DNA of 64,000 bases from Isoetes taiwanensis (taxonomy: Eukaryota > Streptophyta > Lycopodiopsida > Isoetales > Isoetaceae): contig JAJEKV010000005.1 in NCBI GenBank assembly GCA_021234155.1, forward strand, positions 15,311,468 to 15,375,467, in the 5' to 3' direction. Made by a program: the position numbers and the translations under genes. Positions 10,316 to 23,459 of this stretch are shown piece after piece. Numbering within the stretch: the stretch's first letter is position 1; every line of letters starts with the position of its first letter. The notes under the pieces are model-generated. The model was not told the DNA's origin, did no database searches, and worked only from the letters and a program-made list of their open reading frames with translations.

Positions 10316-13130
10316 TCCTTCCTTATAGATTCTCTCATTACATCATCCTTGGCAACTATCCAAGTATAATGAGGCAATATATGAGCAATCATTTACCTCT
10401 TGAATAATCAAGGTCTGTATTGCAGACTATTGACTTTCTAGGCCTCAATCACTACATAATGGAGCATGTGCAATCGAATAATTTATTTTATTCATCTACA
10501 CTTTGTTACATAGTAAGGCACGATGACGAAGAAGACATGGTTGAGCCTTGAAAATAACATCTATAACCATGGGGTATGGATTGCTCACAATTAAATACGA
10601 AAGTTAGTTGTTGTTTATGCATCCTCCTTGATAATTAATTTTCTCCTTTCTTCTTCCAACCATGATTTAAGGCAACTGCAAGAGTTAGAAATAACAGTAA
10701 TAAGGGATTAATAGCAATCAGGGATCGTAGATTACACCGCGTGGATTCAGAAAATCCATTGGCGTGGGCAGTAGTTGTATGTTTCTAGCTAAGGGCAGTG
10801 CTTTTGTTGTGTATGATACACTTCGATCTATTTATGTCCCATATGGAGTTGCCATTGGCCCTCAAGTAATGTTTATACAGTCAATATGAGCGTCAGATTG
10901 ACCGTATGTTGTGCATGTGCTCTAGGGTTTGTAGAAGGCTGCAAAATATATCAAGAGATACCATAGGAGCTCTCGTCATCATCACGTAAACTGGAATAAA
11001 TAACACTGCCTACAACATACGTCATCATTTTGGTCGATTCTTTGAAATTCCTTTTCTTTTGATTTTGTGAATTCAAACTTGTTGCAAGAAAAATTGGCAA
11101 GTCCTGTGCTTCCTTTCCACTTCCATAAGATAAATTATATTATGATATGTATGCTATAACTAGGAAGGAATTTATGAGTTCAACTGAGCTTCAAACTCTC
11201 TACAACAACCATGGGAGGATCACATGTTATTTCCTTCCAGCTCGGCTAAATGCAATCAAGCATGCATGTTGGCATTGATCAATTTGATGATCTATTTTAC
11301 TTTCTAGTATGTTGGCATTTGATTGTGCACAGGTGGAACAAATGTTCATGTGTCATTTTGCCTAGTGCACAACTGGGAATGGACAAGTAGGGTTTGGATT
11401 ACATGTATTATATGGACCATGCACCTGACCTTAAGAGATATCCAAAACCATCTGATTTATGTTCAAAAATTATTTCCTACCAAGAAAAGCTCATCCAAAG
11501 GCAAAGCTCCCTTAGTTTTAAAGTTGAACTTTGCTCATCCAAAGGCAAAGCTCCCTTAGTTTTAAAGTTGAACTTTCTCATCCAGGATTACATCTTATGA
11601 TAAAAACTTGTTTATTAACAGGACAAAATGGCGAGGGAGACTTGTCAACAAATGATCTCACTGAAAAATAATGCAAAAGGAAGACAAACCAACAAGTCGC
11701 ATGTGGTTGGGGGATTATGCAGTGTTAAACACAATACATTATGTAGCTTAACATAGGTTTTGCAATCATAAGGGTTTTTAATTCCCATTTATTCTTCTAG
11801 TCTATTGAAGTAGTTACATTTATATTTATACGCTTGCTTTAAAATGCTTTACCTTCTTTACTTATTTCATGGCTGCAACCTTACTCTTGATTGCCCAATT
11901 AAATAGTTCTTTACTTTTGATGTCAAATACGTGTAGCATTGACACTACACTTTTAAAATGTAACCAAGGTACTCTCAAGATGCATGCGCTACCCATTTAA
12001 GATGCAATTTCCATAAGTGAAAAAGAAGAGCATTTTTTAATTTCATTCACGATAGAAAAAAAAAGAAGGAAAGGGAAAGGAATGCATACTCATTGCATCA
12101 ATGTCAACAGAGAACTAATGCTAACATACAAAGTAGAGAGAGCATGACATTCACCTAGAATCAAGAAGGTACATTATAAACAAATAGTGCATGTACAAAT
12201 GGTAATATAGTTCACTCACATCAAATAAAGCACCAAAATGGAGTGGGAAAAAGAAGTCGTTAAAATGCGCAAGATTACATTGCAAAGAGTGAAAGGGCCA
12301 CTTTCAAGATGTGCAAGATTACATTGCAGAGTGAAAGCATCACTTTGAAGACATGCAACACTGAATGTATACTCTCAACTGTATTAAGCAACATAGAAAA
12401 TGTCTTGGACTTACAAAAGATTAATTAAGGAATTATTACTATAGGTTAGAATAAGAGCAGTGCAACATAGATTAAATATCCTTATAAGACATAGGGCTAA
12501 CATCGAAGCAAATGAAACAATGATCTTCTTCACAAGCCAATCACTTAAGCATAAGTTAGACCAATCACTGAAAACAAATAAACAAGCACGAACTTAAACA
12601 AGAGGATTGACATCAACATGATCAAGCATAACATGACCACTAAGAATAATAATTAAGATACACATAAGATTGAAAAGCTAAATCAACACTAAGAAATAAA
12701 AAAGGTTTTATAGATAACTTACCGTGGTTCAAAGCTTAGCTCTCCATAACATCCCGATTTGATAGACGATTGATTTCTTGGTGGATTTGATGCACGTCTG
12801 ATGGTAGATTTTATTGGTAAAGTTGGATGACTTACAAATAAAATCTACCATCAGTCGTCCATAAGAATAACACCAGATTACAAGCGAAACATTCTAGACC
12901 CTGAAAATCAAGGGTTTGCTAGCCTTCGAATAGCGGATTACTAATTCCCAACGGGCGCTTAAGTTTCGTTTAGGCCTATATTGTATGTATATATTTTGCA
13001 TTTTATATATTTATTTAATATCATATATATATTTCGATGTCGAGAGATCTATCTCGACCGTTGAAGAAATTAAGAAAAAGATCGAGACCGGTGCTTTTTT
13101 TTGCACAAAAACCGTGGTGCTTTTCCCTCT
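10316..13130. other. No gene recognised; two 44 bp tandem duplications and one hairpin
   Basis: AT-rich non-coding sequence. It contains a 44 bp duplication at 11489-11576, another 44 bp period duplication at 12266-12353 (CAAGATTACATTGCA), and an 18 bp perfect inverted repeat at 12798-12854. Short open frames over the duplications have no recognisable content. Confidence 0.6.
12798..12854. repeat. Perfect 18 bp stem hairpin
   Basis: CTGATGGTAGATTTTATT (12798-12815) pairs perfectly with AATAAAATCTACCATCAG (12837-12854) around a 21-base loop. The arms are too short and AT-rich to call a microRNA precursor with confidence; a remnant of a foldback element is as likely. Confidence 0.6.
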
Positions 13131-13135
13131 GCGCG

Positions 13136-13289
13136 ATGGCTATAGCCCCTCTGTGTCCTGGAAGTTTGATCTGGAGGGCTCCCGGAACTGCTCCAAACAA
13201 ACGGGTTCTATGCCAATGGCCCAGATCCCTTTATTGGTGTTTACCCTCAGCTATTCACGTCAAGCGTGCTGAGCCAGATTTTTTAAAAC
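13136..13289 (+). CDS. Possible first exon of a nuclear gene (basic N-terminus)
   Basis: An ATG at 13136 opens a frame of about 51 codons that ends at a good donor (AAAAC then GTGAGTTT). The N-terminus is Ala/Ser/Arg/Trp-rich with few acidic residues (MAIAPLCPGSLIWRAPGT), which would suit an organelle transit peptide. The local base composition is more GC-rich than the flanks. I could not identify a matching second exon or a family, so this may be a decayed fragment. Confidence 0.25.
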
Positions 13290-14133
13290 GTGAGTTTATT
13301 CTAGAACATACATTCCGTTGTTTAGCATTGTTCTTGGTTTTAAATGGGATGCATGATAACAGCTAATGCATTGCAAAATTGTATTGGGCTACATCTCATT
13401 GGAGCAGTTCAATGGTCTTCTTAATGTTTAGAAGCTGAAGGATTATCTAGATCTTTAAACGTTTTTGAAGCTTCTTAGGTGCTTTATAATCTCTGCAACT
13501 AATACCATAAAGCATGTAAAACGAATGCACAATTCGGTGAGGACATACTTTACATAATTGAACCAGCAGGGAGAATTAACAGAGTTATCTGGGGACCATT
13601 GAATAAGACCATTATCAGTGCCGGAGAGGATTTTATATCCGCATTTGGGGCAGACAGATATGTTGGTCACTAGGAAGTTTTAAAATTGTCAAACTTCTAG
13701 CTACATCTGCCTTTTACAGATAAGTAAGTTGCTTAAAGAGAGTGATAAAGAAGCTAGTCATCAAGGAGTAGTTACTGGCCTGTCATCTGGTATGGAGGCT
13801 AGGTTAGGTGGAATGTTCTGTAGGTCCCTTCATCAGAGGCAATTTACTAGCAGATAATCTGAAGCTAATGCATTCAAAATCTTTATTCACAGCAAAAAAA
13901 GTGAAATCCATCATCCAATAGTCCGCCATGGTTGCATGCAGAAAGAATGGTGCTAAAGGTTAACTCCTTCTTATTGCATTTTCAGAAAAAGAGTGAATGA
14001 CCCATTTCCCCTTTCCTAAAGGCGAGCTGCTTTGTTGACACAAAGATTTAATGTAACTAAATATTGGAGTCTCTCAAATAGTGCATAATGCTTCAATTAA
14101 GATACATGACAATGAAGCATATTAATCAAATGC

Positions 14134-15499
14134 AGGTAAACCAGGCCCTAGTCCACAGTCTGCAAACCTTAAATGGAGCTGGCATGGACCACCAGAACAT
14201 TTTTTGCCTGGTAGAAATAAACAAATACAAGCGCCAAACATGTACACTGGTCAGGCTTACTCGTATGACAGGATCTGGAAACCTATTTACCATAAGTATT
14301 TTCCCTTTGTACTCTTCCTTTAGCTTCAAAGCATGTGAAATTTTGATAGCCTGTTTGCAGGTTCCTCACTGCCAAATATTGACTCAAGGACATGCGAATT
14401 TTGAGGCCAGTATTTCCCAGGGACAATTTCTGTATTGGTACCAAAGATAGATACCAAAGATGTGTTATAATGCAGTCACTACTTGAAAGGTACGTTATAT
14501 TTTCTATGGGCATGTACACATCTCCTGGAAATGTCTGGTCAGTAGTTGATGACATATGCAAAGTATTTGAACTTGGCTAGCTAATTCCGTCTTTGGTGAG
14601 GAAGGACTGCTTCATATGAATCTGACTATAATAACAGCACGTGGGCACCAATTGTGAACTTCTACCCCCTATATGGTTTAGTGAAGCTTTTTACATGGTT
14701 GTATTTTACACGTTTCAGAACTACAGCAATGATGAAAGGATGAAGTTGCAAAAGCAAGCTCCAGATGCAGGCCATTATGTAGAGGTTGCTGCCATGAACA
14801 AGTAGAACAAGAAAGGATTGCAGGACAATTAACACAATTTCTTTTATGCTTAAACATGATCCTGGAGTAGTTAGTCTATTGATTTCCAATTTTTGTTGCA
14901 CACGTTATGCCGGCTTCATCTAGAACTGGACAAAATATGAGTGGCCTCTTCTTATATGATGGTTTTTCCTAGAAATTTGATTTTGGCACATTTGATGATT
15001 TCTTATCTCGACTTGATTAGTGGGATCACATGATGCATTTGTGCCAAAGTTCCATGTTTGAACAAACATTTTTTCCATTTTTTATCTGTTGTCCAGTCAC
15101 GAGCTTTCTTGCACACATTATGACTGTTTATTATATGTAGGCACTAATTTTTAAATGGTATCTGGTGCAACACTTGCGGACTTGGCGTGAATAGCCAGAA
15201 TTTGAGGCCGGAAAGCTTAATGCTGCAGGCTTTTCGTGTACTCTCAAACTGCACAAGAATTATATTGTACAAAATTTTGGATCTGTGATTATCTAAGTTA
15301 CGCTGGCATTCAATATTAACATGGGTTATGGGTTTGCTGTTTAGGATCCTGTGACAGGAATGCTAAAAAGCACACTTATGAAGCTTTAGGAAATCAGATG
15401 AGCAAGGACAGGAAAACCAGACTTGCAAGCTGAATTAATTGAGACAGAAGAGTTGCAGAGTTTGATTGCACACTACTTCCGGTCGAAAGGCGTGTCACT
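14134..15499 (+). pseudogene. Decayed exon-like stretches of an unidentified gene
   Basis: Two plus-strand stretches look like exons. One follows AAATGCAG near 14133 and encodes a Pro/Trp-rich segment including APNMYTGQAYSYDRIWKP. The second, 15345-15499, lies between a clean acceptor (TGCTGTTTAG) and donor (GTAAGT). It encodes about 50 residues (ELIETEELQSLIAHYFRSKG near the end) broken by a TAG and a TGA. Between them, near 15166, is CNTCGLGVNSQNLRPE, which faintly recalls the second half of a GATA zinc finger. The pieces need not belong to one gene. The stops argue for a pseudogene. Confidence 0.3.
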
Positions 15500-16485
15500 G
15501 TAAGTTATAAATTTGTAGTGTTTTATGTAGTAAATAGATCACCTTTTCACTTTCAGCTTCCTGACAATGCAGAACCTACAGATAAGTGCCCTCGCCTTTT
15601 TGCTAGCAACACTTAAGGGAGCATATCGTGAAAGAAGTTATCTGTCACTATTCTCATCAAATTATTAAATTATTCTGCACGTTTCCACTTGTTGGGAACC
15701 ATTATGTTCCAATTTAAAAAAGTTAGGCTTGCAAATAGAGATGATTGGAAATAATCCAGGAAAGAGTTGACGCTCACAATTTGAGTAGGCTACATTTCAA
15801 CAAATAACCCTATACTGCTTGTATAAATAAATAAACGAATAAGCTTATATTGCTTGTTAGAAGCGAAAAGCACCATGCAATTGTTCTGAATAAATGCTGA
15901 GGTCAATTTGGTATTCTGCAAAATCTTTAATTGGCAAGTGAATTTCTATATATGTAATACAAGTCCCTTATACACGTTCACCTGGCATGATAAGGATGCA
16001 TATTTATGATTTCTTGAACTCCTACTTAGGTTGTAACTGATAGCTTAATTAATAGAAGGAATAGAGAGGGATACATATGTGTGACACCATCATCTAGGAG
16101 TCAATATCGTTGTGTTTGTTAATACAGCAAGCAGAAACATGAAGCACCTTCCAGGGCCTCCACTATGTCCAAAAAACAAGAGAAACAAGAAAGAGATTGA
16201 ATAACCTAAAGGCAGGACATTTAATTCAAAGAACACAACAATTGCAGCATGAAGTGTTTTGTAGATGAAGTATTATTGTAGAAGACGTATCTGCTAGATT
16301 CAAATGAGTAGACATAGAAAATTCGAAAGTATACCTTGGAAAGTTTGCTCCATGCAGCGATAAGATTATAATCCTTCAAAAGCCCTGCAACATCATGGTA
16401 TGTGGGCTACTGCGCATGCATCTAAAACCTAAGCAGCATCCTCTCTAGGATCATTTTGTTAGCCTCCATAGCAGACCTAAGTTTG

Positions 16486-17060
16486 ATGAACTTGATACTG
16501 CAAGTGTAGTGTCCTGCATAGTTTGTTAAATTTAACATTATACATCATAAACTTGTGAGCGAAAAGTTATTTCCTTACTTCCACCATACTTACATCAGGA
16601 ACATTAGTACATTTCCTTACTTCCACCATACTTACATCAGGAACATTAGCAGATTTCCTTTCTTGCGAAGCTGCATTGCTAGATTTAGAACATCTCCTAG
16701 TATAATCTTAGCTTCACGAACTCAACTCTGCTGTAAATTGCGTCATGGCTGGAACACCGTTAGTAGTTGCTAGTCACAGATCCCTGTGTTTTGAATTGCA
16801 TTAGCATCATTGAATTCTATAGGTTTGTCAACTAGCTCCAATGTTGTTGACTCTAATCCAGCAACAACCAGATAATAATCTTTATGATGATTAAATTTTA
16901 ACATGTTTGCTCACAAATGGTACTAATTCTATAGCCTTCCACAGAGGGATTAAAAAAATGATAGCAAGAACGAAAAAGACAAAGAAGATTTCGGCAGAAT
17001 AGAAATACGTAATTGCAAGAATGTACAATGCAATATACACCTTCACTTAATAGGATATGG
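16486..17060. repeat. Duplicated segment, copy 1 (contains a degraded minus-strand exon)
   Basis: This segment aligns, with divergence and indels, to 20253-20710: GAACTTGATACTGCAAGTGT, GCATTGCTAGATTTAG and AATGCAATATACA are shared. It includes a 42 bp tandem duplication (16569-16652) absent from the other copy. On the minus strand both copies preserve fragments of the same protein, here TLELVDK, then a TGA, then VREAKIILGDVL. See the better preserved copy at 20253-20710. Confidence 0.7.
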
Positions 17061-17737
17061 TCTCATGTGGATAATCAAATTCATGAGAACCAGCATTTAA
17101 CATGTTTATCAAATACAAAACCTTATTCACACATTAAATCTACTGTCCGAACTGCCTAATCATTACAAATTAAACAAGGTGCTGCGCACGAGGGTCTAGT
17201 GGCCCGAGAATGTGTTTTTATGGTTTCTGTAGCATGGGTTTGTTCAGGTTTCATGACTCCATGGGTTGTTTGTTTTGTATTGTAGAACTTAGTAGAAATG
17301 AGCAAAACTCTACAATTATACATCCATACATACTCGAAGATTCTAGTAAACGTTAAAATTTAAAAATGCTTTCTTCTTTGTATTCCACGACATTTCCCTT
17401 TTTTTTTTTTTTTTTTTTAATTATGTCTAGGCATACCTCTAGATTATACTAAATTGACACAGAAGTGATCTACTTGGTATAACAGTTAAATAACACCATA
17501 GTAAGTTACAAATACATGAAGTATAGTTTACTTAAAGTTAGGGACCTTGCTAAAGGGTTTACTAGATGCATGATATTGTGGCATTAAGACTATTACCAAA
17601 TAAACATAAAAATTAAGCCTATGGTAGGGTTGGCATTTACTACTGGAAGCCGGATTCGGCGGTAAAGGGCATATGACCAGGCTTTATCTTACACAAATCT
17701 TCTTAGTCAAGATACCTTTGGTACTAGCGCCCACATT

Positions 17738-18043
17738 ATGGGCTACGATTCGGATGGTTGCTCTACTTCCAGTTCTAAGAACAGCGAACTGTTACTCACC
17801 GATTTGAAGCGGGAGTTTGAAGCATATACTTTGAAGGAAGAAAAACCAGATTTCTGCATGGATTCTAGAAATGCTAGAGGAGGCTACGGCCAAAGAAGAG
17901 GTAGTGGCTTCAGGGATGACAGAGTTGGTTATCAAAGAGGCGCTAAACAAGCTGGCAAAAGGCACCTAGATGGATATCAGGCTACACATAGAGTCCAGGA
18001 CACTCAAGATCTGGAAAATGATCCAGACTATGATCAAGTTTAA
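17738..18043 (+). CDS. Unidentified 101-codon ORF with Gly/Arg-rich centre
   Basis: An uninterrupted frame starts at MGYDSDG and stops at 18043. Residues 1-40 are acidic and Ser-rich; residues 44-75 are Gly/Arg-rich with RGGYGQRRGSGFR, an RGG-box-like pattern found in RNA-binding proteins and some Gag proteins; the C-terminus is acidic again. No splice sites or neighbouring exons were evident, and I see no retroelement motifs next to it. It could be a small gene, a retrocopy fragment or a chance frame. Confidence 0.3.
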   Translation: MGYDSDGCSTSSSKNSELLLTDLKREFEAYTLKEEKPDFCMDSRNARGGYGQRRGSGFRDDRVGYQRGAKQAGKRHLDGYQATHRVQDTQDLENDPDYDQV

Positions 18044-18049
18044 ATTTGA

Positions 18050-19640
18050 TTACATAGATTTAGACTTCAATCTTTATGTACAAAACATGAGTGATTCCAA
18101 TAATCCCATCTAATATTTCTAATAGCAAGATTGCGTAGAAAGATTCTAGATTAGGGATATGAAGAAATCTAATGTAGACTGTCCAGGAAACAAGGATATC
18201 CTTGGTCTGATGCAAAGGATCACGCTACATAACAGATTCTAGCATAATAGGGTGAAAGTATACCTTGAATAATACTACAGGGCGACCTAGGCTATGGATT
18301 AATAAGCTGAGATACTTCTACATAGTGGTATACACTGTTATAAAATAATCTGAATATTTAAATCATTATGTTACAAGTAAGAGACCTATTCATATTATCA
18401 GGTCAGAGCCTATTTGAAATGGATTTATGCATATGCAATATTATGGTATAGTTAGTTGATTTACATTTGCATATTTCGGATTTATATTCTGGCCAAAACC
18501 TACTAACAGGGCAAAAGGGACAATGGGTAATCAGCGAAGAGCTGAAAACCCCAAAGTACCTTTTGGCCCTTGCCCTGCTACCATTCTAATGCTAACAGGG
18601 TACTGATTGGCTGCAGGTACGGGGTTTTCTTCTCATTGTCTCATTTGCTTTGATTAGTTGGATTTGGCATCAATGGTGGATAAGACTCCAGAGTTCACAT
18701 AAACAGCAAGATATTTTCTACCACAATACAGTGACCGAACAAAATAGCAGGGTTTTTTATCCTATACTTTTGGTTGTAAAACTTGGTCTAAGATAGGTCA
18801 TGATTTTGATCCAGAAAGGATCTAAATGTTTTGAATTGAAGTTTCAGCTGAACATACTTTAGTAAATACAGTGATAGATATGCTTTAGTTATGCTGAAAT
18901 TGATGAAGGTTATTTTTGAGACAGTTATGGTGAGAGACACCTTAAGCATATATGAATATAGATGACTAATCTGTAAGTACTCTTGAGATACTTGTATGCT
19001 TTTTACATAATATGAAGTACTTTTGCGTGTAAGCATATTTAAAGATTTAAGTTGAGGCAAAATCTGAGATAATCAGTTGGCCGCCTAAGATAGCATATAA
19101 CCCGAAGTCTGCAAATACAGAAAAAGGCAAGGTAATAGAAGGTTAAGCCATGATCATAAAATAGAGCTGCCTATAATGGTAGTTAGTACAGTTGTTTCTT
19201 CAAGAATAAAAATGATAAATTTTAAGGGATCAATATCCAAAGGACTGATGGTAAAGAAATGGACGTGCTTAAATAACAAGATGTGGCTTGGAAAGACATG
19301 TAGCTTCATGCATTAACTAGAACTATAAATCTGAAAATACGATATGTAGAATGTCGTATGAGTATGATCATGAATGATCAGCAGTAACAGGATTATGGTT
19401 TAACATAAATACAAAGGGAAGTTGATATTGATATATAAAGATTTAAAAATATTTTTACAAGATGTACATTGATGTATAGCATACAATAAGATGAGAGGTA
19501 AAATGATACTATGCTAGAGAGGCTCATACTAGCTATAGAGTGATAATACTGCCAAGGGATTGAACAGAGTGATAATACTGCCAAGGGATCCACCCATGCA
19601 TCAAAAACTTAAGCCGCATCCTCTCTAGTAGTATTTTGTA
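18050..19640. other. No gene recognised
   Basis: AT-rich sequence with only short unconvincing frames. No repeat longer than a few tens of bases was noticed. Confidence 0.5.
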
Positions 19641-19647
19641 CTAGATA

Positions 19648-19790
19648 ATGAACGGTTGAAGGATATTGCGCCATGTAAATGGCAAGGCAGCTTTGCCAGC
19701 CGAGGCGGCACACGAGCGGCGCAGCCCCGAGTGGGCCAGTGGCGGCACCACCGAGCCACTTTGCTGGCGCAGTATCCGACGACCGTTGAT
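19648..19790. repeat. GC-rich ~140 bp inverted-repeat element
   Basis: AACGGTTGAAGGATATTGCG near 19649 pairs imperfectly with CGCAGTATCCGACGACCGTT near 19768-19787. The interior is far more GC-rich than the surroundings (for example CGAGGCGGCACACGAGCGGC). It interrupts the similarity between the 16.4 kb and 19.6-20.3 kb segments, so it is probably part of an insertion. MITE-like, unclassified. Confidence 0.5.
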
Positions 19791-20252
19791 TAATGAGCGT
19801 AATAAATAGATGGTTCAAATTACGAATCATATGCTGCCATTAGCGGCGAGTAAGAAAGCTGGGCATTCTTTCTTCAAATTAATATACGAGCTTCAGGACT
19901 GCTGGCTCCGATGTCAGAAAAGCAAGAAATGTTTTTAAAATGCCAGCTAAGACTTTAGAAGGTAAAAATTTGGCTTCTGACTGTTGACTATGGAGTCCCT
20001 TTTTTGGCTATGGCGGCATGAAGCTCCAGAATGGTTTTCTTTGCACAACCCTTTCAATTCGAAATATCAAGAAAAGCCAAATGTATATGTTTCCTTGGAA
20101 ACCTTATTACTAATAATAGAAGGACAAGAAACTTGAAATGGATAATTGGAAATCTGAAAATAAGCAGTTTGCTCAGAAAGTCATGCAATGGTTACCTGAA
20201 TCATTAGGAAAATGCAAGCTAAAATAGACCAATGGGAAAATTTTGTTAGAGT

Positions 20253-20710
20253 TTAATGAACTTGATACTGCAAGTGTATTGTCATGCATAATTTGTTAAT
20301 TTAATATCATACATCACAAACTTGTTAGCAAAAGGTTAAAAGCTAACTTCCTCAACACATTTCTGTTCTTGTGAAACTGCATTGCTAGATTTAGTAAGAA
20401 CATCTAGTGTAATCTTAGCTTCAAGGACTGAACTCTGCTGGAAATTGTGTCATGGCTGCAAACCCTTGCTTGCTGCCGCATAGACCTCCGTGCATTGAAT
20501 TGCAATAGAATCACAAAATTCTACAAGTTTATCAACCAAATCCAATGTTGACATATTTGCTCATAATGATCACAAATTTATGTTCTTCATACCTAAGACT
20601 TTAAGCAGAGAAAATGGTAGAGGGATTAGAAAAATGATAGCAGGAAGGAAAAGGACAGACCAAATAAAAATAGATAATTGGGAGAATGGACATTGCAATA
20701 TACAAATTAA
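20253..20710 (-). pseudogene. Duplicated segment, copy 2: degraded exon of an unidentified protein
   Basis: On the minus strand one frame runs about 70 codons: STLDLVDKLVEFCDSIAIQC, then EVYAAASKGLQP, a TGA, then SSVLEAKITLDVLTKSSNAV and QEQKCVEEVS. The same blocks survive in the copy at 16486-17060, which shows that the reading frame was real before the duplication. In both copies the TGA sits at the same place after the QP pair, so it was either shared before duplication or arose twice at a CGA. I do not recognise the protein; it is helical and charged. Confidence 0.45.
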
Positions 20711-21186
20711 ATTTACTGTCAGAAGGGCAGTTTTAGCTCCAACAATGTTGCTAAACGTCCTCTAATATCCTCCTCTAATACCCTGCACACCATGGATAAT
20801 ATCAATCTACATGTTGAAACAAATAACCTTGTTCCATGCAAGGAACTTTTTACAGCCAATAATATTTGTAAGCAGTGACATCCTGGAAATGCATTTAATC
20901 AAATATATGAAACATAGCAAGTATTTTCTACTACTATGGTTGGCTGGGAATTAATTCATAGCAAAATGGTGGATAGAAATAAGTGTACTCGCCATTTTAT
21001 CAGACCACCAATCATTCTGGATGTCTACTAAGCTGCTCATCTAGACTTCTCATTTGAGAATGTCAATGAGCTCACAAAGGAGGTCCAAATCAGCGTCATG
21101 AATAGATTTGGGACGCAGTGCATCATACAAGCATGCAGACCTATATGAAAAAAAAAATGGTAATCCAAACCATCTTATGTCATTGC

Positions 21187-21784
21187 TGTGACGACCATAC
21201 GGATATTCGTATCATACGAACATTATACTTGTATATACAAAAGATGGTCATCACACGGATGCAAAAGGGGTAATTTCACAAGACAAAGTTTGAACTCGCA
21301 ACCTGACCATACGAATATTCGTATCATACGAACATTATACTCGTATATACAAAAGATGGTCGTCATACGGATGCAAAAGAGGTAGTTGTATAAGACAGAA
21401 TTTAAACTCGCAACTTTCTAGTTGCGAATCACACACCCTTGCCAAGTGCACTACCAATATTTGTTGAAGACATTTCTCCACGTCTTTCTCATATGTGGAA
21501 CTATCTCCAGGAAGTTCTAGAATACTCTAGAACCTAAATGCATACTCGCGATCCTGACCGTTGGCCTAGATATATAAGGAGGCACCTCCTTCTTCTCGAA
21601 CCATTCCAGTTCAACGCCAGTCTTGAGCCTTCTAGGCATCTGTCTCGTGTTCGTGCTTGCCTTCGGGCCATTGTACTCTTGATTCCTGTTCATATATCAG
21701 ATTCTTCACCGATCTTGGCGTATTTCTTCCGTATTTCTTGCATATTTTCCACGTATTTTCCTTGTTTTCGCGTAGTTCATGACA
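21187..21784 (+). repeat. 5' LTR of the chromovirus
   Basis: 598 bp, TG...CA bounded. Compared with the 571 bp 3' LTR it has an internal duplication of its first ~100 bp (GACCATACGAATATTCGTAT again at 21306) and lacks about 30 bp near 21545. A tRNA-like block on the minus strand (CCAAGTGCACTACCA at 21442-21456, the A-box side) lies in the middle. The likely transcription start region has TATATAAGG at 21570. Confidence 0.9.
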
Positions 21785-21865
21785 GTTTGAACCAGAATCC
21801 CTTACCAGTTCTTGCCTGCTCTGATCCTAAGCATTTTTTTGCTCATATTTGGTGATTTTCTATCT

Positions 21866-23344
21866 ATGGAGAAGGTTTCGACTTTATTACAGCAGGTCCA
21901 GCAGCTTGTTCAAGTATGCCAGCAGTTACAGTTGGACAATAAAGAGCTTAAGGAATGTGTTGCTTCACATGAATCTGCTTCTAGCTCGGGATTGAGGCTA
22001 TCAGAGCCTAAGATCAACATGTCAGAGAAGTTTGATGGCACTCGGTCCAAACTCTGCAGTTTTTTGAATCAGTTTTTTGAATCAGATCAGGCTTGTGATT
22101 CAGCTTCATCCTCATAGATATCCCACGATCCAGGAACAAGTTGGGCTGATTGGTTCTCTTCTCACAGGACCAACTCTAAGTTGGTTTGCTCCTTTATTAG
22201 AGAAAGGAGCCCCAGAGTTGCAGGATTTTGCTGCTTTCACTGCAGAGCTCGAGGCATGATTTGGAGACTCTGATCGTCAGTGCACAGCAGTCACAAAACT
22301 TTGCAATCTAAGGCAAGGTTCTCGTCCACCTTCAGTATATGCATCAGAATTTCGTCAAATTGTGGTAAATACTGCCTGGGATGATGTTGCACTTCGAGAT
22401 TATTCCCGAAGGGGATTACGAGAGGATGTGAAAGATATGCTGTCGTCTATGGAGGACCCTCAGACTTTGGAAGAAGCCATTAAATTTCGATGTGATAATC
22501 GGCTCTTCAAACGTAGGAAAGAGAGACATAGTCAGGTCTTTCCAATAGCGTCTGTAGCTACGTCCTCTCCGGTGTCATCAGTAGAATCCAGCAGGTCAGG
22601 ACCTGAGCCTATGCAGATTGATCGGGTAGTTCGAGGACCTTTATCTGCCGCCGAGAAGCAGCGTTGGAGAGAGGCTAACCTTTGTCTTTACTGTGGAGGA
22701 ACTGGCCATATTGCTCGTAGTGCCCGGTGAAGCGCCTAAATCAGTCGGAAAACTTCAGGGGCCGGTCCGAGTAGCGAGAGTCTCTTGTCGGCTGGCCTCC
22801 TTTTCTCATACTCCTTCCACATTTCTTGACATGTTTATTCCATCGGATAAGGTCAGCAACGCATTCTTCATCCCTATATCATTGAAATCAGAAATTGGAG
22901 GATTGCAAGTGTTGGCGCAACTTGATTGTGGTGCAAATGCTTGCGTTATGGATATTGCGTTCGCCAGTAAGCATGTCATCCCTAGAAGTAAGGTTGAGCA
23001 TCCTGGTTCTGTCGAAGTGGGACGAGAGATCTCCTCCGGTGCAGTCACAGAATGTATTGCGCCTCTTCAGGTTTTGTTCGAGGGGGTTTCTTGTAGTATT
23101 TCTTTCAATCTCATTGCTAGCCCTCATGCGCCAATAGTCTTGGGTCTGCCCTGGCTCGAGCTACATAACCCGCAGATTGATTGGCGTACTAGATCATTTC
23201 GATTTGCTGGTTCTAGCTCTAGTTCCAGTTCATCTGCAGATCAGGTCTCTACACCGACATCGACTTCGATCTGTGCAGTATCGTGGGCTCCTGATTTCGT
23301 CCTTGCTTTTCATGTTTCTGTTCTATGTTCTAATTTGACACTTG
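21866..23344 (+). pseudogene. gag and protease region of the chromovirus
   Basis: Gag starts at the ATG at 21866 (MEKVSTLLQQVQQLVQVC), with a Gln-rich coiled-coil-like N-terminus. A duplicated TTTTTTGAATCAG near 22060 shifts the frame, and a TGA lies at 22257. A CCHC zinc knuckle begins CLYCGGTGHIA at about 22685, but its last Cys is only reachable after a frameshift near 22720. The aspartic protease at about 22870-23210 has DCGAN where D-S/T-G-A is usual, and a downstream VLGLPWLELHNPQIDW. The frame then runs into the inserted element at 23345. Confidence 0.85.
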
Positions 23345-23459
23345 CACTACAAGAGAAGGGGTCCATTAGCGTCATTGATTGTGTCAATTTTGGGGCTAAA
23401 ATTGCAACTCCAATTTTTTTTATCATTGACGCTATGGATGACACAGCCAGGTGACACAA

